Position numbers and translations under genes: made by a program
Source: Tuctoria greenei
Taxonomy: Eukaryota; Streptophyta; Magnoliopsida; Poales; Poaceae
Assembly (NCBI GenBank): GCA_036927565.1
Contig: JAYESD010000007.1
Location: forward strand, 889,644 to 953,643
DNA length: 64,000 bases
Direction: 5' to 3'
In this document: one piece after another, positions 32,855-41,990 of the stretch
Position numbering within the stretch: position 1 is the stretch's first letter
Layout: every line of letters starts with the position of its first letter
Notes under the pieces: generated by a model
Database searches by the model: none
What the model saw: the letters and a program-made list of their open reading frames with translations, nothing else
What the model was told of the DNA's origin: nothing

Positions 32855-33535
32855 TCCCCGAGATAAATATATTCTCAGGCGGTTGGTAGTAAGTACCAAC
32901 CGCCTGAGAAGATGTTAATTAACTGACGCGCCGCACGAGGTCTGCGGAGAAGTTAAGAAGTCGTGGTGCAGGGGACGCGTGCGACGAAAGGATCTCTCAA
33001 GATCGTCTTCCACAGTGGTTTAATTGTGCGCCGCACGAGGTCTGCAAAGAGTTCAATGCGCAATGAACTAAATATTTTGTTCAGTTGGTAGATGTTAATT
33101 TAATACAAATGTAGAAGAAAGAATCATCGAATTTGAACACAATTTGCAGAATGTAAACATGTTTGAGTATTTATATTGGAATCTAAATAAAAAAGAAGCA
33201 AGGGATAAGGAAACTGCAGAAGAGTATCGGGCATTATCCCAGGCGGTTGTTAAGTTATACCCGCCTTAGATAAATATATTTGCAGATGGTTGTTAAGTAC
33301 CAACCGTCTGTGAAGATTTTTACTTCTTTTTTCTCAGGCGGTTCATAAGTAATAACCGCCTGAGATAATCATTTTTGAAACTGACGCGCCGCACGAGGTC
33401 TGCGGAGAAGTTGAGAAGCCGTGGTGCAGGGACGCGTGCAAGGATCTCTCAAGATCGTCTTCCATAGTGGTTTAATTGTGCGCCGCACGAGGTCTGCAAA
33501 GAGTTCAATGCGCGGGAAACGAACCGCTCCCTCGT
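32855..33535. repeat. Duplicated GC-rich segment and CAGGCGG motifs
   Basis: The block GACGCGCCGCACGAGGTCTG and the roughly 135 bp after it occur at 32924-33060 and again at 33382-33512. Between them lies part of the 754-bp unit (33070-33235) and further CAGGCGG fold-backs (32873-32912, 33238-33263, 33336-33363). This is a composite of internal duplications upstream of gene B. Confidence 0.7.
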
Positions 33536-33550
33536 CTACTCCGCACAGAC

Positions 33551-33560
33551 CTATATAAGG
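33551..33560 (+). promoter_or_regulatory. TATA box of acidic-protein gene B
   Basis: CTATATAAGG about 95 bp upstream of the chosen start codon. The expected transcription start falls after the earlier in-frame ATG at 33574, which argues against that ATG as the start. Confidence 0.6.
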
Positions 33561-33645
33561 CGCGTCGTCGGTTATGGACAAGCACAAAACTTTTCTCCAC
33601 TCCTTTCTTCTTCTCCTAGCCCGCCGCCGATTAACCACCACAGCC

Positions 33646-34122
33646 ATGGCCAACCTTCCGCCACCTAGCCCGCCGAGGCAGCCACCCTGCAAGCGGATAC
33701 GCTGCAGCTCCCCCGAGAGGGTGAATGACGACCAGCACGTTCCACCGCCGGTGCAGCCGGAGCCACCGGTACAGCCGGAGCAATCGGCTCAGCCGGAGAA
33801 GCCGACCCTCTCTCCTGCTGCATCGTCGCCGGAGGAGGAGGAGGAGGAGGAGGAGGACGACTTCGACGACGACGACGATGATGACGATGATGACGACGAG
33901 TCGTCCTCCGACGACGGCGACGACGAGTCGTCCTCCGACGACGGCGACGACGAGTCGTCCACCGACGACGGCGACGACGAGTCGTCCACTGACGACGGCG
34001 ACGACGACGACGGCGACCACCACCATGGTGACGACTACGACGACGACGACGACGAGTCGGAGGAGGACCGCTTGGCTTGGTTTGAGAAGCTGGCGGAGAG
34101 GATGGAGGAGGCGGGGCCGTAG
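33646..34122 (+). CDS. Small Asp/Glu-rich protein B of CACTA-2, unknown function
   Basis: A 158-aa frame starting ATG 33646. The start MANLPPPSPPRQPPCK and CSSPERVN parallel protein A at 30240, and a short Val-Gln-Pro repeat region follows. The rest is a long acidic tract with about four DDESS(S/T)DDG repeats from a 24-bp unit (33895-34003), a short HHH patch and a WFEKLAERMEEAG C-terminus. The protein is strongly negative. Acidic tracts of this kind occur in histone- or DNA-mimic proteins, but nothing shows that role here. The ATG at 33574 is in frame but too close to the TATA box. Confidence 0.55.
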   Translation: MANLPPPSPPRQPPCKRIRCSSPERVNDDQHVPPPVQPEPPVQPEQSAQPEKPTLSPAASSPEEEEEEEEDDFDDDDDDDDDDDESSSDDGDDESSSDDGDDESSTDDGDDESSTDDGDDDDGDHHHGDDYDDDDDESEEDRLAWFEKLAERMEEAGP

Positions 34123-34205
34123 TGTAGTTTTAGGATTTCAATCAAGTGTTCTTGTACATTTTTCTTTTGTTTTGTACATATTTCAATCAAGTGTCAATGA
34201 ATACT

Positions 34206-34605
34206 GGTGGTGGATAATTTGAAGTTTGACATGTTGGAGTGCTTTTAAAAAAATTAAAAAAAATTCATACATGTATAGATTATGCAAATATGTTCGTACC
34301 AACAATTTTGAGTGAAAGATCTTTTTTTATGAGATACACAAATGTGAATAATATGTGAATAGAAATTAATTTGATATTTACCAAAACATTTCAACGTCAG
34401 CTATACAAGTTTTAAAAATATTTTGTTCAGTTGGCATTATCTCAGGCGGTTGTTAAGTAATACCCGCCTGAGATAAAAATCTTCCCTGGCGGTTATTAAG
34501 TACCAACAGCCTGTGAAGATATTTACTTCTTAATTAATAAATATCATCTCAGGCGGTTGGTAAGTAAAACCCGCCTGCGATAAAGTTAAAAACCGCCTGT
34601 GAAAA
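34206..34605. repeat. Partial 754-bp unit and CAGGCGG cluster upstream of the transposase
   Basis: The first 230 bp repeat part of the 754-bp unit (TTGAAGTTTGACATGTTGGA and following). From 34436 come four fold-back CAGGCGG/CCGCCTG pairs. The cluster ends just before the transposase TATA box. Confidence 0.7.
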
Positions 34606-34614
34606 ACCTACGTC

Positions 34615-34623
34615 TATATAAGG
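34615..34623 (+). promoter_or_regulatory. TATA box of the CACTA-2 transposase gene
   Basis: TATATAAGG followed by ACCCCTCACC. The same AGACCCCTCACC-type phrase follows the TACATAAAG box at 29996, so the two internal promoters share sequence. Confidence 0.6.
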
Positions 34624-35281
34624 ACCCCTCACCGCAGTCAAAACGCAACCCTGGAGAATTTATATCGACGCCGCCAGGCTGTTGAAATTTCCCCTGCGCC
34701 GCGCCGCCGCTCCGCCGCCCAGCCCATACTGCCGCGCCGCCGCTCAACCCCGCACCGCCACTTCTCCACCCAGCCGGCCCACCGTGCTGACGCCTCCCCA
34801 CCGTGCTGACGCCTCTGCAAGGTAAATGTAGTTTCCTTACTTTTTCTTTGTATATTTTCATTAGCTGATAAGCTGTTAGTTTTGTGTGTTCTGGTATATG
34901 GATTCTGTCCTTTTGCATGTGTAAGGACTGTATGGATTGTGTTCTGGTATATTGATGTATGGACTATATGGATTGTTTCCTTTTTGTACCTATTATGTGA
35001 CATGAATATGATGTTTAATTAACAGATGCTATTGTAATATATATAAGATGCATCTGGGCCTTGTTTCCCGATATAACGGACTGGATCCCACCCAGACCTA
35101 GCCCATGCTGCTGGGCCCGTTTCCCCCTTTGACTCCGTCCGCCTCAAGACGTCGCCCGTCTCCTACATTAGTCGCCCTAATCATACTTGTTATGTCTCTG
35201 TAAATTCATTTTATAGAAGACCTTTAGAGAATATTTGTGGCCAAATTTTGTAAATCTGACAAAAAATTCTATTATTGAAGC
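34624..35281 (+). other. Transposase leader with probable intron
   Basis: A GC-rich first exon to about 34820 ends in CTGCAAG|GTAAATG, a good donor. T-rich intron-like sequence follows up to the coding start. The acceptor is not certain. A 31-bp phrase at 34892-34922 recurs at 38732-38762 just before the E2-like gene, with two mismatches. Confidence 0.5.
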
Positions 35282-38200
35282 ATGGACCGTCGAGCGTGGA
35301 TGTATAACATGCCAAGACCCGATCCTATGTACATTCGTAATGTTGCAAATTTTATTGAAGCATCCAAGAGACATGCGAAGTTGCAAAAGATAGATGACAT
35401 ATTATGTCCATGTATCGACTGCGAAAATAAGATTGCTTGGACGGATACTATAGTAATCCAATCTCATTTGGTGAAAAGAGGTTTCAAAAATAACTACACA
35501 ATATGGATAGAGCATGGTGAGTTAGATACACATGATGTGGATAAAGATGATGAGAGAGGCTCAGATGATGATAATGTTCATATCGATGATGGTAGTGACA
35601 ATCAAGCTGGTGATGATGATGATGAGTTCGATTGTGAGGAGATGTTGCGTCACATTGAACCATATGTACTGACTTCTATGGGAGCAAGCAAAGGTTTAAG
35701 TAAAATGGAGACATTGCAGAATGCGGCCACAGAGCTTTTATATGATGAATCAAACGGTTGTGATAAAGAGTTTACTACATTGCGTGCAGTCTTAGAACTA
35801 CTAAAGTTGAAAGCTACGCACGGATGGTCCGATTGTAGTTTCTCTGATCTTTTGAATCTTCTGGCAGAAATTCTTCCAAATCCAAATAAACTGCCTAGAA
35901 GCACTTATAAAGCGAAGAAACTTCTTTGCCCGATGGCACTAGGTGTGACAAAAATACACGCTTGTGTGAACCATTGTATTCTGTATCGCAAAGAGCATGA
36001 GCTCGCAACTAGATGCCCCATTTGTGGTGTGAGTAGATATAAGAAGGACTACAATCACCAGTATGTTACCAACATGAAAAAGACTCAGAAGAATAAGAAG
36101 TTTATTATTGGTCCTGAAGGTGACGATGACGATACTTCTGGCGATGCAGACGGAAAGAATAAGAGAAAAATTCCTGCATTGGTGATGTGGTACCTTCCGG
36201 TAATTGATCGCTTGAAGCGTTTGTTCTCAAACCCTAGGGAGGCTGAACTTATGCGTTGGCATTCCGAGGAACGCAAGAAGAATGAAAAACATATACGACA
36301 CCCTGGTGATGCAACGCAGTGGAAAAATTTTGATATTCAGTATCCAGAATTTGCGAAGGAAATCAGAAATGTGAGGTTTGCCTTGGGTACAGATGGAATG
36401 AATCCGTTTGGTGAAAAAAGGAGCATACACAGCACATGGCCCGTGGTCTTAACTATGTACAACCTACCGACGTGGTTGTGTCACAAAAGGAAATATATCT
36501 TATTATCTGTTCTTATCCAAGGTCCGAAACAACCCGGCATCGAAATTGATGTGTTCTTGGAACCTTTAATGGAAGATATGGCGAAATTGTGGAATGAAGG
36601 GGTACGTACATGGGATGAGTACAAGCGGGAGTATTTCACGCTAAGAGCAATGATATTCGTTACCGTGCATGATTATCCCGGACTGTTTACATTATCGGGA
36701 CAAATGAAAGGGAAGAAAGGTTGCGTTAGGTGCGTGGATAGAACTGGATATCTATACCTCACTTCATCCAGAAAGACGGTGTACATGAGACATCGACGGT
36801 TCTTGACAGATACACACAAGTATAGGAAGATGAAAGAACAATTTCATAACAAAATCGAAAAAGATACTGCACCGAAACCTTACAGTGGAAAACTTGTGTT
36901 TGAAATGGTCAAGAACATTCATATTGCTTTCGGTAAGGGAAAAAAGAGTAAAGGAATTAAGAGAAAGAAAAGTACATCTTCGGATGATACAACTGACATG
37001 GCTTTCAAGAAACAATCAATTTTTTTCAAGTATCTTCCGTATTGGAAGAATCTGGAATGTTGCCATAGTATTGATTTGATGCACGTTACAAAGAATGTAT
37101 TTGACAGCATCATTGGGACCTTGCTGGACATGCCGAGGAAGACAAAGGATGGATTAAATTCACGTATGGACCTAGTAAATCTTGATTTGAGACCAGAGCT
37201 TCATCCAGTAGAAAAGGCGAACGGGAAGCATTACCTTCCCCCAGCCAGCTACAACTTGACGCTAGAAGAGAAAAAAGCAATTTGCGAATGCTTGCGTGGG
37301 ATCAAAGTGCCCACAAGTTTCTCATCCAATATCCGCAAACTAGTCTCGATGAAAGACTTGTCTTTATTCGGTTATAATTCTCACGACTGTCACATGATGA
37401 TGACAGTTTTCCTTGCCATTGCAATAAGAGTAATCAAACCTGAGCATATAAAAGTTGTCATCACACGTTTGTGTTACTTCTTCAATGCAGTATCGCAAAA
37501 GGTGATAGCACGTGAAGATTTAGACTATCTGAAAACATACATCGTCGAGACAATGTGCAAGCTTGAGATGTGTTTCCCACCATCCTTTTTTGATATGCAA
37601 GTACACCTAATCATACATCTTGTTGATCAGATAAAAGCATTGGGGCCACTATATTTACATCATATGTTTTCGTTGGAGAGATATTTAGGAGTATTAAAAG
37701 GTTATGTGCGGAACCGTGCTCACCCAGAGGGTTCAATTATGGAAGGATACACCACTGAAGAAGTGATTGAGGGTTGCGCTGATTACATCAAAGATGGAAA
37801 ATCCATAGGTGTGCCTATACCGGTACATGAGGGTAGACTACGTGGGAGAGGCAAAGTGGGTAAGAAAACTTTTATTGTTCAAGATTACAAGAATGTACAC
37901 CGTGCACATTTTGGTGTACTACAACAGCTCGCAATAGCTGAGCCGTACATCGAGGAACACCAAATTGAGCTTCGTGATAAAAACCAAGACCGCAAAGAGG
38001 ACTGGATCATGAAAGAGCACAGAAGATGTTTCACTGAATGGTTAATGGACAAAAATATATCATACGGAAACACTATAGAAGAGGCAACAATGAAAAAGTT
38101 AGCTTGTGGCCCATCTGCTTTGGTAACATCATGGCAAGCATATGACATCAATGGTTACACATTTTACACTAAAGAAAAAGACGGTAAGAGTGTTGCACAA

Positions 38201-38683
38201 AATAGTGGTATTCGTATTGAGGCTTATGATTCACAAGGGCAGAAGACCACATACTTCGGGTTCATAGAGGAAATATGGGAACTCGATTATGGCGAAAGAA
38301 TGGTAATGCCCGTATTTAAGTGCCAATGGGTCAAACATCCTGATGGTTTGAAAGTGGACAATTACGGACTGACACTGGTAGACTTGAATAAAGTGGGTTA
38401 CAAAGATGACCTGTGGGTTCTCGCCGATAATGTTGCACAAGTTTTTTATGTTCAAGATCCAGAAACTGAGAAGTTGCACGTAGTTGTTTCTGGAAAGCAA
38501 AATATTGTTGGGGTTGACAATGTGGGAGATAATGAAGAGGAATATAATCAGTATGAAGAGATGTACCTTTTCACCGAACCAGAAAACATCAAGCGCGTAG
38601 AGAGAAGCATTAAAAAGAATTTGAAACCCTATATGCGAGAAGATGTCAATGCTGGAAAAAATGTATATAGCAATGCGAGATGA
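35282..38683 (+). CDS. TNP2-type CACTA transposase, 1133 aa, open
   Basis: This is the catalytic transposase of the element. It should cut at the CACTA ends in the nucleus. Single open frame from ATG 35282. Residues about 2-80 form the transposase-associated zinc-type domain (CPCIDCENK, then a HLVKRGF stretch). Residues about 300-560 form the Transposase_21 core with IRHPGDATQW, GTDGMNPFG (catalytic-type Asp kept), LPTWLCHKRKY, QGPKQPG and VHDYPG. IDLMHVTKNVFDSIIGTLLD comes near residue 597. A DUF4218 region (FPPSFFDMQVHLIIHLVDQI, then LERYLGVLKGYVRN) and a C-terminal DUF4216 region (GFIEEIWELDYG to VDLNKVGY) follow. No stop or frameshift is seen. The length fits the family. It is a candidate source of transposase for itself and for CACTA-3. 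Confidence 0.92.
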   Translation: MDRRAWMYNMPRPDPMYIRNVANFIEASKRHAKLQKIDDILCPCIDCENKIAWTDTIVIQSHLVKRGFKNNYTIWIEHGELDTHDVDKDDERGSDDDNVHIDDGSDNQAGDDDDEFDCEEMLRHIEPYVLTSMGASKGLSKMETLQNAATELLYDESNGCDKEFTTLRAVLELLKLKATHGWSDCSFSDLLNLLAEILPNPNKLPRSTYKAKKLLCPMALGVTKIHACVNHCILYRKEHELATRCPICGVSRYKKDYNHQYVTNMKKTQKNKKFIIGPEGDDDDTSGDADGKNKRKIPALVMWYLPVIDRLKRLFSNPREAELMRWHSEERKKNEKHIRHPGDATQWKNFDIQYPEFAKEIRNVRFALGTDGMNPFGEKRSIHSTWPVVLTMYNLPTWLCHKRKYILLSVLIQGPKQPGIEIDVFLEPLMEDMAKLWNEGVRTWDEYKREYFTLRAMIFVTVHDYPGLFTLSGQMKGKKGCVRCVDRTGYLYLTSSRKTVYMRHRRFLTDTHKYRKMKEQFHNKIEKDTAPKPYSGKLVFEMVKNIHIAFGKGKKSKGIKRKKSTSSDDTTDMAFKKQSIFFKYLPYWKNLECCHSIDLMHVTKNVFDSIIGTLLDMPRKTKDGLNSRMDLVNLDLRPELHPVEKANGKHYLPPASYNLTLEEKKAICECLRGIKVPTSFSSNIRKLVSMKDLSLFGYNSHDCHMMMTVFLAIAIRVIKPEHIKVVITRLCYFFNAVSQKVIAREDLDYLKTYIVETMCKLEMCFPPSFFDMQVHLIIHLVDQIKALGPLYLHHMFSLERYLGVLKGYVRNRAHPEGSIMEGYTTEEVIEGCADYIKDGKSIGVPIPVHEGRLRGRGKVGKKTFIVQDYKNVHRAHFGVLQQLAIAEPYIEEHQIELRDKNQDRKEDWIMKEHRRCFTEWLMDKNISYGNTIEEATMKKLACGPSALVTSWQAYDINGYTFYTKEKDGKSVAQNSGIRIEAYDSQGQKTTYFGFIEEIWELDYGERMVMPVFKCQWVKHPDGLKVDNYGLTLVDLNKVGYKDDLWVLADNVAQVFYVQDPETEKLHVVVSGKQNIVGVDNVGDNEEEYNQYEEMYLFTEPENIKRVERSIKKNLKPYMREDVNAGKNVYSNAR

Positions 38684-38822
38684 TATATATTGTATATATT
38701 TGTATCTTCTGAAATCAACTTAGAACAATGTTGGTATATGGATTGTGTCCTTTTGCATTTGTGTACATATGCGTTTGGACTCAATGATTTGGAAGTTTGG
38801 AAGTTTGGTCTTTCTTCAGATA

Positions 38823-39662
38823 ATGATGTCTCGGGCGTGTAGCCGATTGAAGGAGGAGCGCTTGGCGTGGCGCAAGAACCATCCCCATGTATGTACATAT
38901 GGCACACCGGTCACATGGTTGTATATACATATGTATCTGTAATGGACTGATGAACTTAACTGTAGTTTGTTTTTCCGTGTTGTTTGTTTTTGGTATTTTC
39001 AATTTCTCCGCGTAGGGTTTCTCTGCGAAGCCTGAATCGGGAGATTTATTGAAGTGGCAGTGCATCGTCCCCGGTAAAGAAGGGGTAAGTCATGAAGAAC
39101 AAGCACAATATGAGTTTAACTATCGTCCTCCTATTAATAAATTTCTTTTGCAGACTGAATGGGAAGATGGTTACTACCCCCTGACAATCTCCTTCTCTGA
39201 GGACTATCCCTTGGTGCCTCCAAGATGCTCCTTTCCAATTGGGTTCTTCCACCCAAATGTCCATCGTTCGGGAGCACTCTGCATCGGGATTCTTGATCAA
39301 GAGACTGTAAGATAGACCTATTTTGTTCATGTAATTATTACTTATAATTTTTGTCGAACTTATTTGAACTGGTTTCTTATATTGCTTAAATTATATTTCG
39401 TAGGGGTGGTGCAGTGCTTTTACAATCAAAACTATACTACTTGAAGTTCAGCGTTTGCTGCATCAGCCAAATGTGCCTGATGTTGAAAATGATTGCTATA
39501 ATCTACTTATCAAGGTTAGATGACACTTTGACTTAGTGACCAATGTAGGTTATTCATTCCTCCTTCGACATTTGTTAATATAAATAATGTCAATATTTTC
39601 AGGATCCAGCGGAATATAAGAGACGTGTTCGGGAGCAAGCAGGACGGTACAATTTAGATTGA
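38823..39662 (+). CDS. SUMO E2-conjugating-enzyme-like protein (UBC9/SCE1 type) carried by CACTA-2
   Basis: Five exons with GT-AG introns, all phase 0: 38823-38888, 39016-39084, 39154-39306, 39404-39514, 39603-39662. The joined frame is 459 nt, 152 aa, with no stop; plant SCE1 is about 160 aa. SUMO E2 enzymes take activated SUMO on a Cys and pass it to substrate lysines. Visible here: the N-terminal helix RLKEERLAWRKNHPHGF, typical of UBC9; the FFHPNV motif; the active-site Cys in SGALCIGIL (near 39276); a PNVPD Asp matching the catalytic-pocket Asp; and a C-terminal EYKRRVREQAGRY. Changed positions include Tyr to His after HPNV and CSAFT in place of the usual RPAIT. Retained introns indicate capture as genomic DNA, not as cDNA. 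It starts 140 bp after the transposase stop. ATG 38826 is an alternative start. Confidence 0.88.
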
Positions 39663-39924
39663 TCGATGGGAGCTTCATCGTCGATCTACAATGAATGTAG
39701 CATGATTTTTGTTCAGTGTGTAAAGAAATTATCTTTGAACAATTGTAAAACCTCTAATGGTGTATTATCACAATTAAGCCAGCCTCACTGGTGATCGAGC
39801 ATTTCCTATAATGCATTACTGTACTAGTATCCGCTAGCTCATCTGTGTTTTTTTCCTGATACAATTTTGCCTGCACGACTACATGCGGCTGTGATATATA
39901 ATTGCAACTACATCCCTGTAATTT

Positions 39925-40496
39925 CAATGAAAACCGCTTATGATAATTAAACAATGACCGCCACTGAAAATACATGATCTTCTTAGGCCGTTGTTAATCA
40001 AGAACCGGCTATGAAGTTCATTGCATTACAGACGGTTATTAATTAAGAACCGCCAACGAAGATCATGTATTTACTCAGACGGTTGTTCCTTAAAATCCAT
40101 CTGTGAAGTTCATTGCATTACAGACGGTTATTAATCAAGAACCGCCAACGAAGATCATGTATTTACCCAGACGGTTGTTTCTTAAAATCCGTCTGTGAAG
40201 TTCATGGCATTGCAGGCGGTTAATAATTAATAACCGTCTGTGAAGATCATGTATTTACCCAGACGGTTGTTTCTTAAAATCCGTCTGTGAAGTTCGTTGC
40301 ATTACAGGCGGTTCTTAATTAAGAACCGATTCTGAAGATCATGTATTTACCCAGACGGTTGTTCTTTAAAATCCGCCTGTGTTGTTCTTTCATAACAGAC
40401 GGTTATTATATCATTCGTCATCACAGTCGCATATTTTTAAGGACCGCCTGTGTTTGAAAAATTGAGGCGCCTGTAAAAATGCTTTTTGTAGTAGTG
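39925..40496. repeat. CACTA-2 right subterminal hairpin array
   Basis: About nine fold-back units with CAGACGGTT or CAGGCGGTT and AACCG(C/T)CT counterparts, spaced about 65 bp, with the recurring phrase GAAGATCATGTATTTACCCA. The array mirrors the left end and closes with TTTTTGTAGTAGTG. Confidence 0.85.
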
Positions 40497-40959
40497 CGAA
40501 CCAAAAGTGACCCTAATAAGAAAAACAAAAAAAAATATTTCAAATCACTACTACAAAAACCATTATCACAGACGCCTCATTTTTCAGACACAGACGGTCT
40601 GTAAGAAAATGCGCATGTGATATCGAATGATACAATAACCGTCTGTGATGCTCAAACATCACAGACAAATTTTCATGAACCACCGCTTAGGTAAATACAT
40701 AATCTTTACATACGGTTATTAATAAAAAACCGCTTGTACTGGTTCAAACATCTCATACGGTTTTTAATAAACAACCGTCTAGGTAAAGATAATGTTTTCA
40801 CATGCGGCTATTAATAAAGAATTGCTTGTAGTGGTGCATATATTTCATTCGGTCTTGTATAAGGACCGCCTGTGATGCTCCCTATGTTTTCACAGACGAA
40901 TTTTACTTACTGACCGACTGTAAAGGAGACAAAGAAAAATATCTAATACTATTTTTCAA

Positions 40960-41110
40960 AGCATTTTATAGTAATATATTGTATATATTATACTATATAT
41001 ATATACATATATATATTTATATCATTTATATGTATATATAATAATATATACATATACATGGTATACACATACATACATATACCTACATATATGAACAAAT
41101 TCATAAAAAG
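40960..41110. repeat. TA-rich microsatellite-like tract
   Basis: About 150 bp almost entirely of TATA, ATATAC and CATATA phrases inside CACTA-3. Confidence 0.8.
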
Positions 41111-41165
41111 AAAAAAATGTCAAATTAAAATATTAAAGCTTCATTGTAATATTACAAATATATAC

Positions 41166-41990
41166 AATAAATATTATATTTCTTTCCAGCATTGACATCT
41201 TCTCGCATATAGAGTTTCAAATCCTTTTTAATGCTCCTCTCTACGCACTTGATATTTTCTGGTTCGGAAAAAAGTACATATCTTCATATTGATTATATTC
41301 CTCTTCATTATCTCCCACATTCTCAACCCCAACAATACATTGCTTTCCAGAAACAACTACATACATCTTCTCAATCACTGGATCCTGTACATAAAAAACT
41401 TGTGCAACACGACCGGTGAGAACTCACGGGTCATCTTTATAACCCATTTTGTTCAAGTCTATCAGTGTCAGCCCGTAGTTGTCCACTTTCACACCATCAG
41501 GATGTTTGACCCATTGGCACTTAAATACGGACATTAGCATTCTTTCACTATAATCGAGTTCCTATATTTTCTTTATGAACCCGAAGTATGTGGTCTTCTG
41601 CCCTTGTAGATCATAAGCCTCGTACTATTTTGTGCAACACTCTTACTGTCTTTTTCCCTAGTGTAAAATGTGTAACCATTGATGTCATATGCTTGCCTTG
41701 ATGTCACCAAAGCAGATGGGACAGAAGCCAACTTCTTCATTGTTACCTCTTCTATAGAGTTTACGTATGGTATATTTTTGTCCATTAATCATTCAGTGAA
41801 ACGTATTCTGTGCTCTTTCATGATCCAGTCCTCTCTGCGGCCTTGGTTTATTCTGCAAAGCTCAATTTGGTGTTCTCCAATGTACGACTCAGCTATTGCC
41901 AGCTGTTGTAGTACACCAAAATGTACATGGTGTACTAATTTGCAATCGTGAACGATAAAAGTTTTCTTACCCACTGTGCCTCTACCACAT
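41166..41990 (-). pseudogene. C-terminal fragment of a TNP2 transposase (CACTA-3)
   Basis: Minus-strand match to the last ~275 residues of the CACTA-2 transposase. VGKKTFIVHDCK is near 41960, ALVTSRQAYDINGYTFYT near 41670-41720, and the DUF4216 part is at 41400-41560. Frameshifts and stops interrupt it (for example near 41570 and 41620). The fragment corresponds to bases 37840-38665 of CACTA-2. Confidence 0.85.

Larger units (their letters stand above)
24024..40496 (+). mobile_element. CACTA-2: complete 16.5-kb CACTA (En/Spm) transposon
   Basis: Left terminus CACTACTACAATAAGC at 24024. The right terminus ends TTTTTGTAGTAGTG at 40496, giving inverted repeats that match at 15 of 16 positions. 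A 3-bp target duplication CGA flanks both ends (24021-24023 and 40497-40499), as expected for this superfamily. Subterminal arrays of TCACAGGCGG/TCACAGACGG-type motifs border each end. Gene order is: DUF8039-like/Ulp1 gene (minus strand), acidic-protein gene A (plus), a 754-bp tandem duplication, acidic-protein gene B (plus), TNP2 transposase (plus), SUMO E2-like gene (plus). Intact ends, an intact target duplication and an open transposase frame point to fairly recent activity. The one clear lesion is a 1-nt frameshift in the Ulp1 gene. Confidence 0.95.
40546..41990 (-). mobile_element. CACTA-3: truncated relative of CACTA-2, inverted
   Basis: Begins CACTACTACAAAAACCATTA at 40546, matching the inward reading of the CACTA-2 right end, and continues with CAGACGG-type subterminal motifs to about 40930. 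It then has AT-rich sequence and a reverse copy of the transposase C-terminus. Homology ends near 41990, so the other terminus is missing. It lies 49 bp from CACTA-2, facing it tail to tail. It has no E2-like gene between the transposase stop and the terminus, unlike CACTA-2. Confidence 0.8.

Noticed and set aside
33574..33645. Upstream in-frame ATG as the start of protein B
   Set aside because: It is only 14 bp after the TATA box, so it is probably not transcribed. The paralogous protein A starts at the position equivalent to ATG 33646.
33631..34026. 131-codon minus-strand Val-rich frame
   Set aside because: It is the antisense reading of the GAC/GAG repeats that encode the acidic tract of protein B.
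35282..38683. TNP2 frame as a host domesticated transposase
   Set aside because: It lies within intact CACTA ends with a target duplication, so it is the element's own gene.
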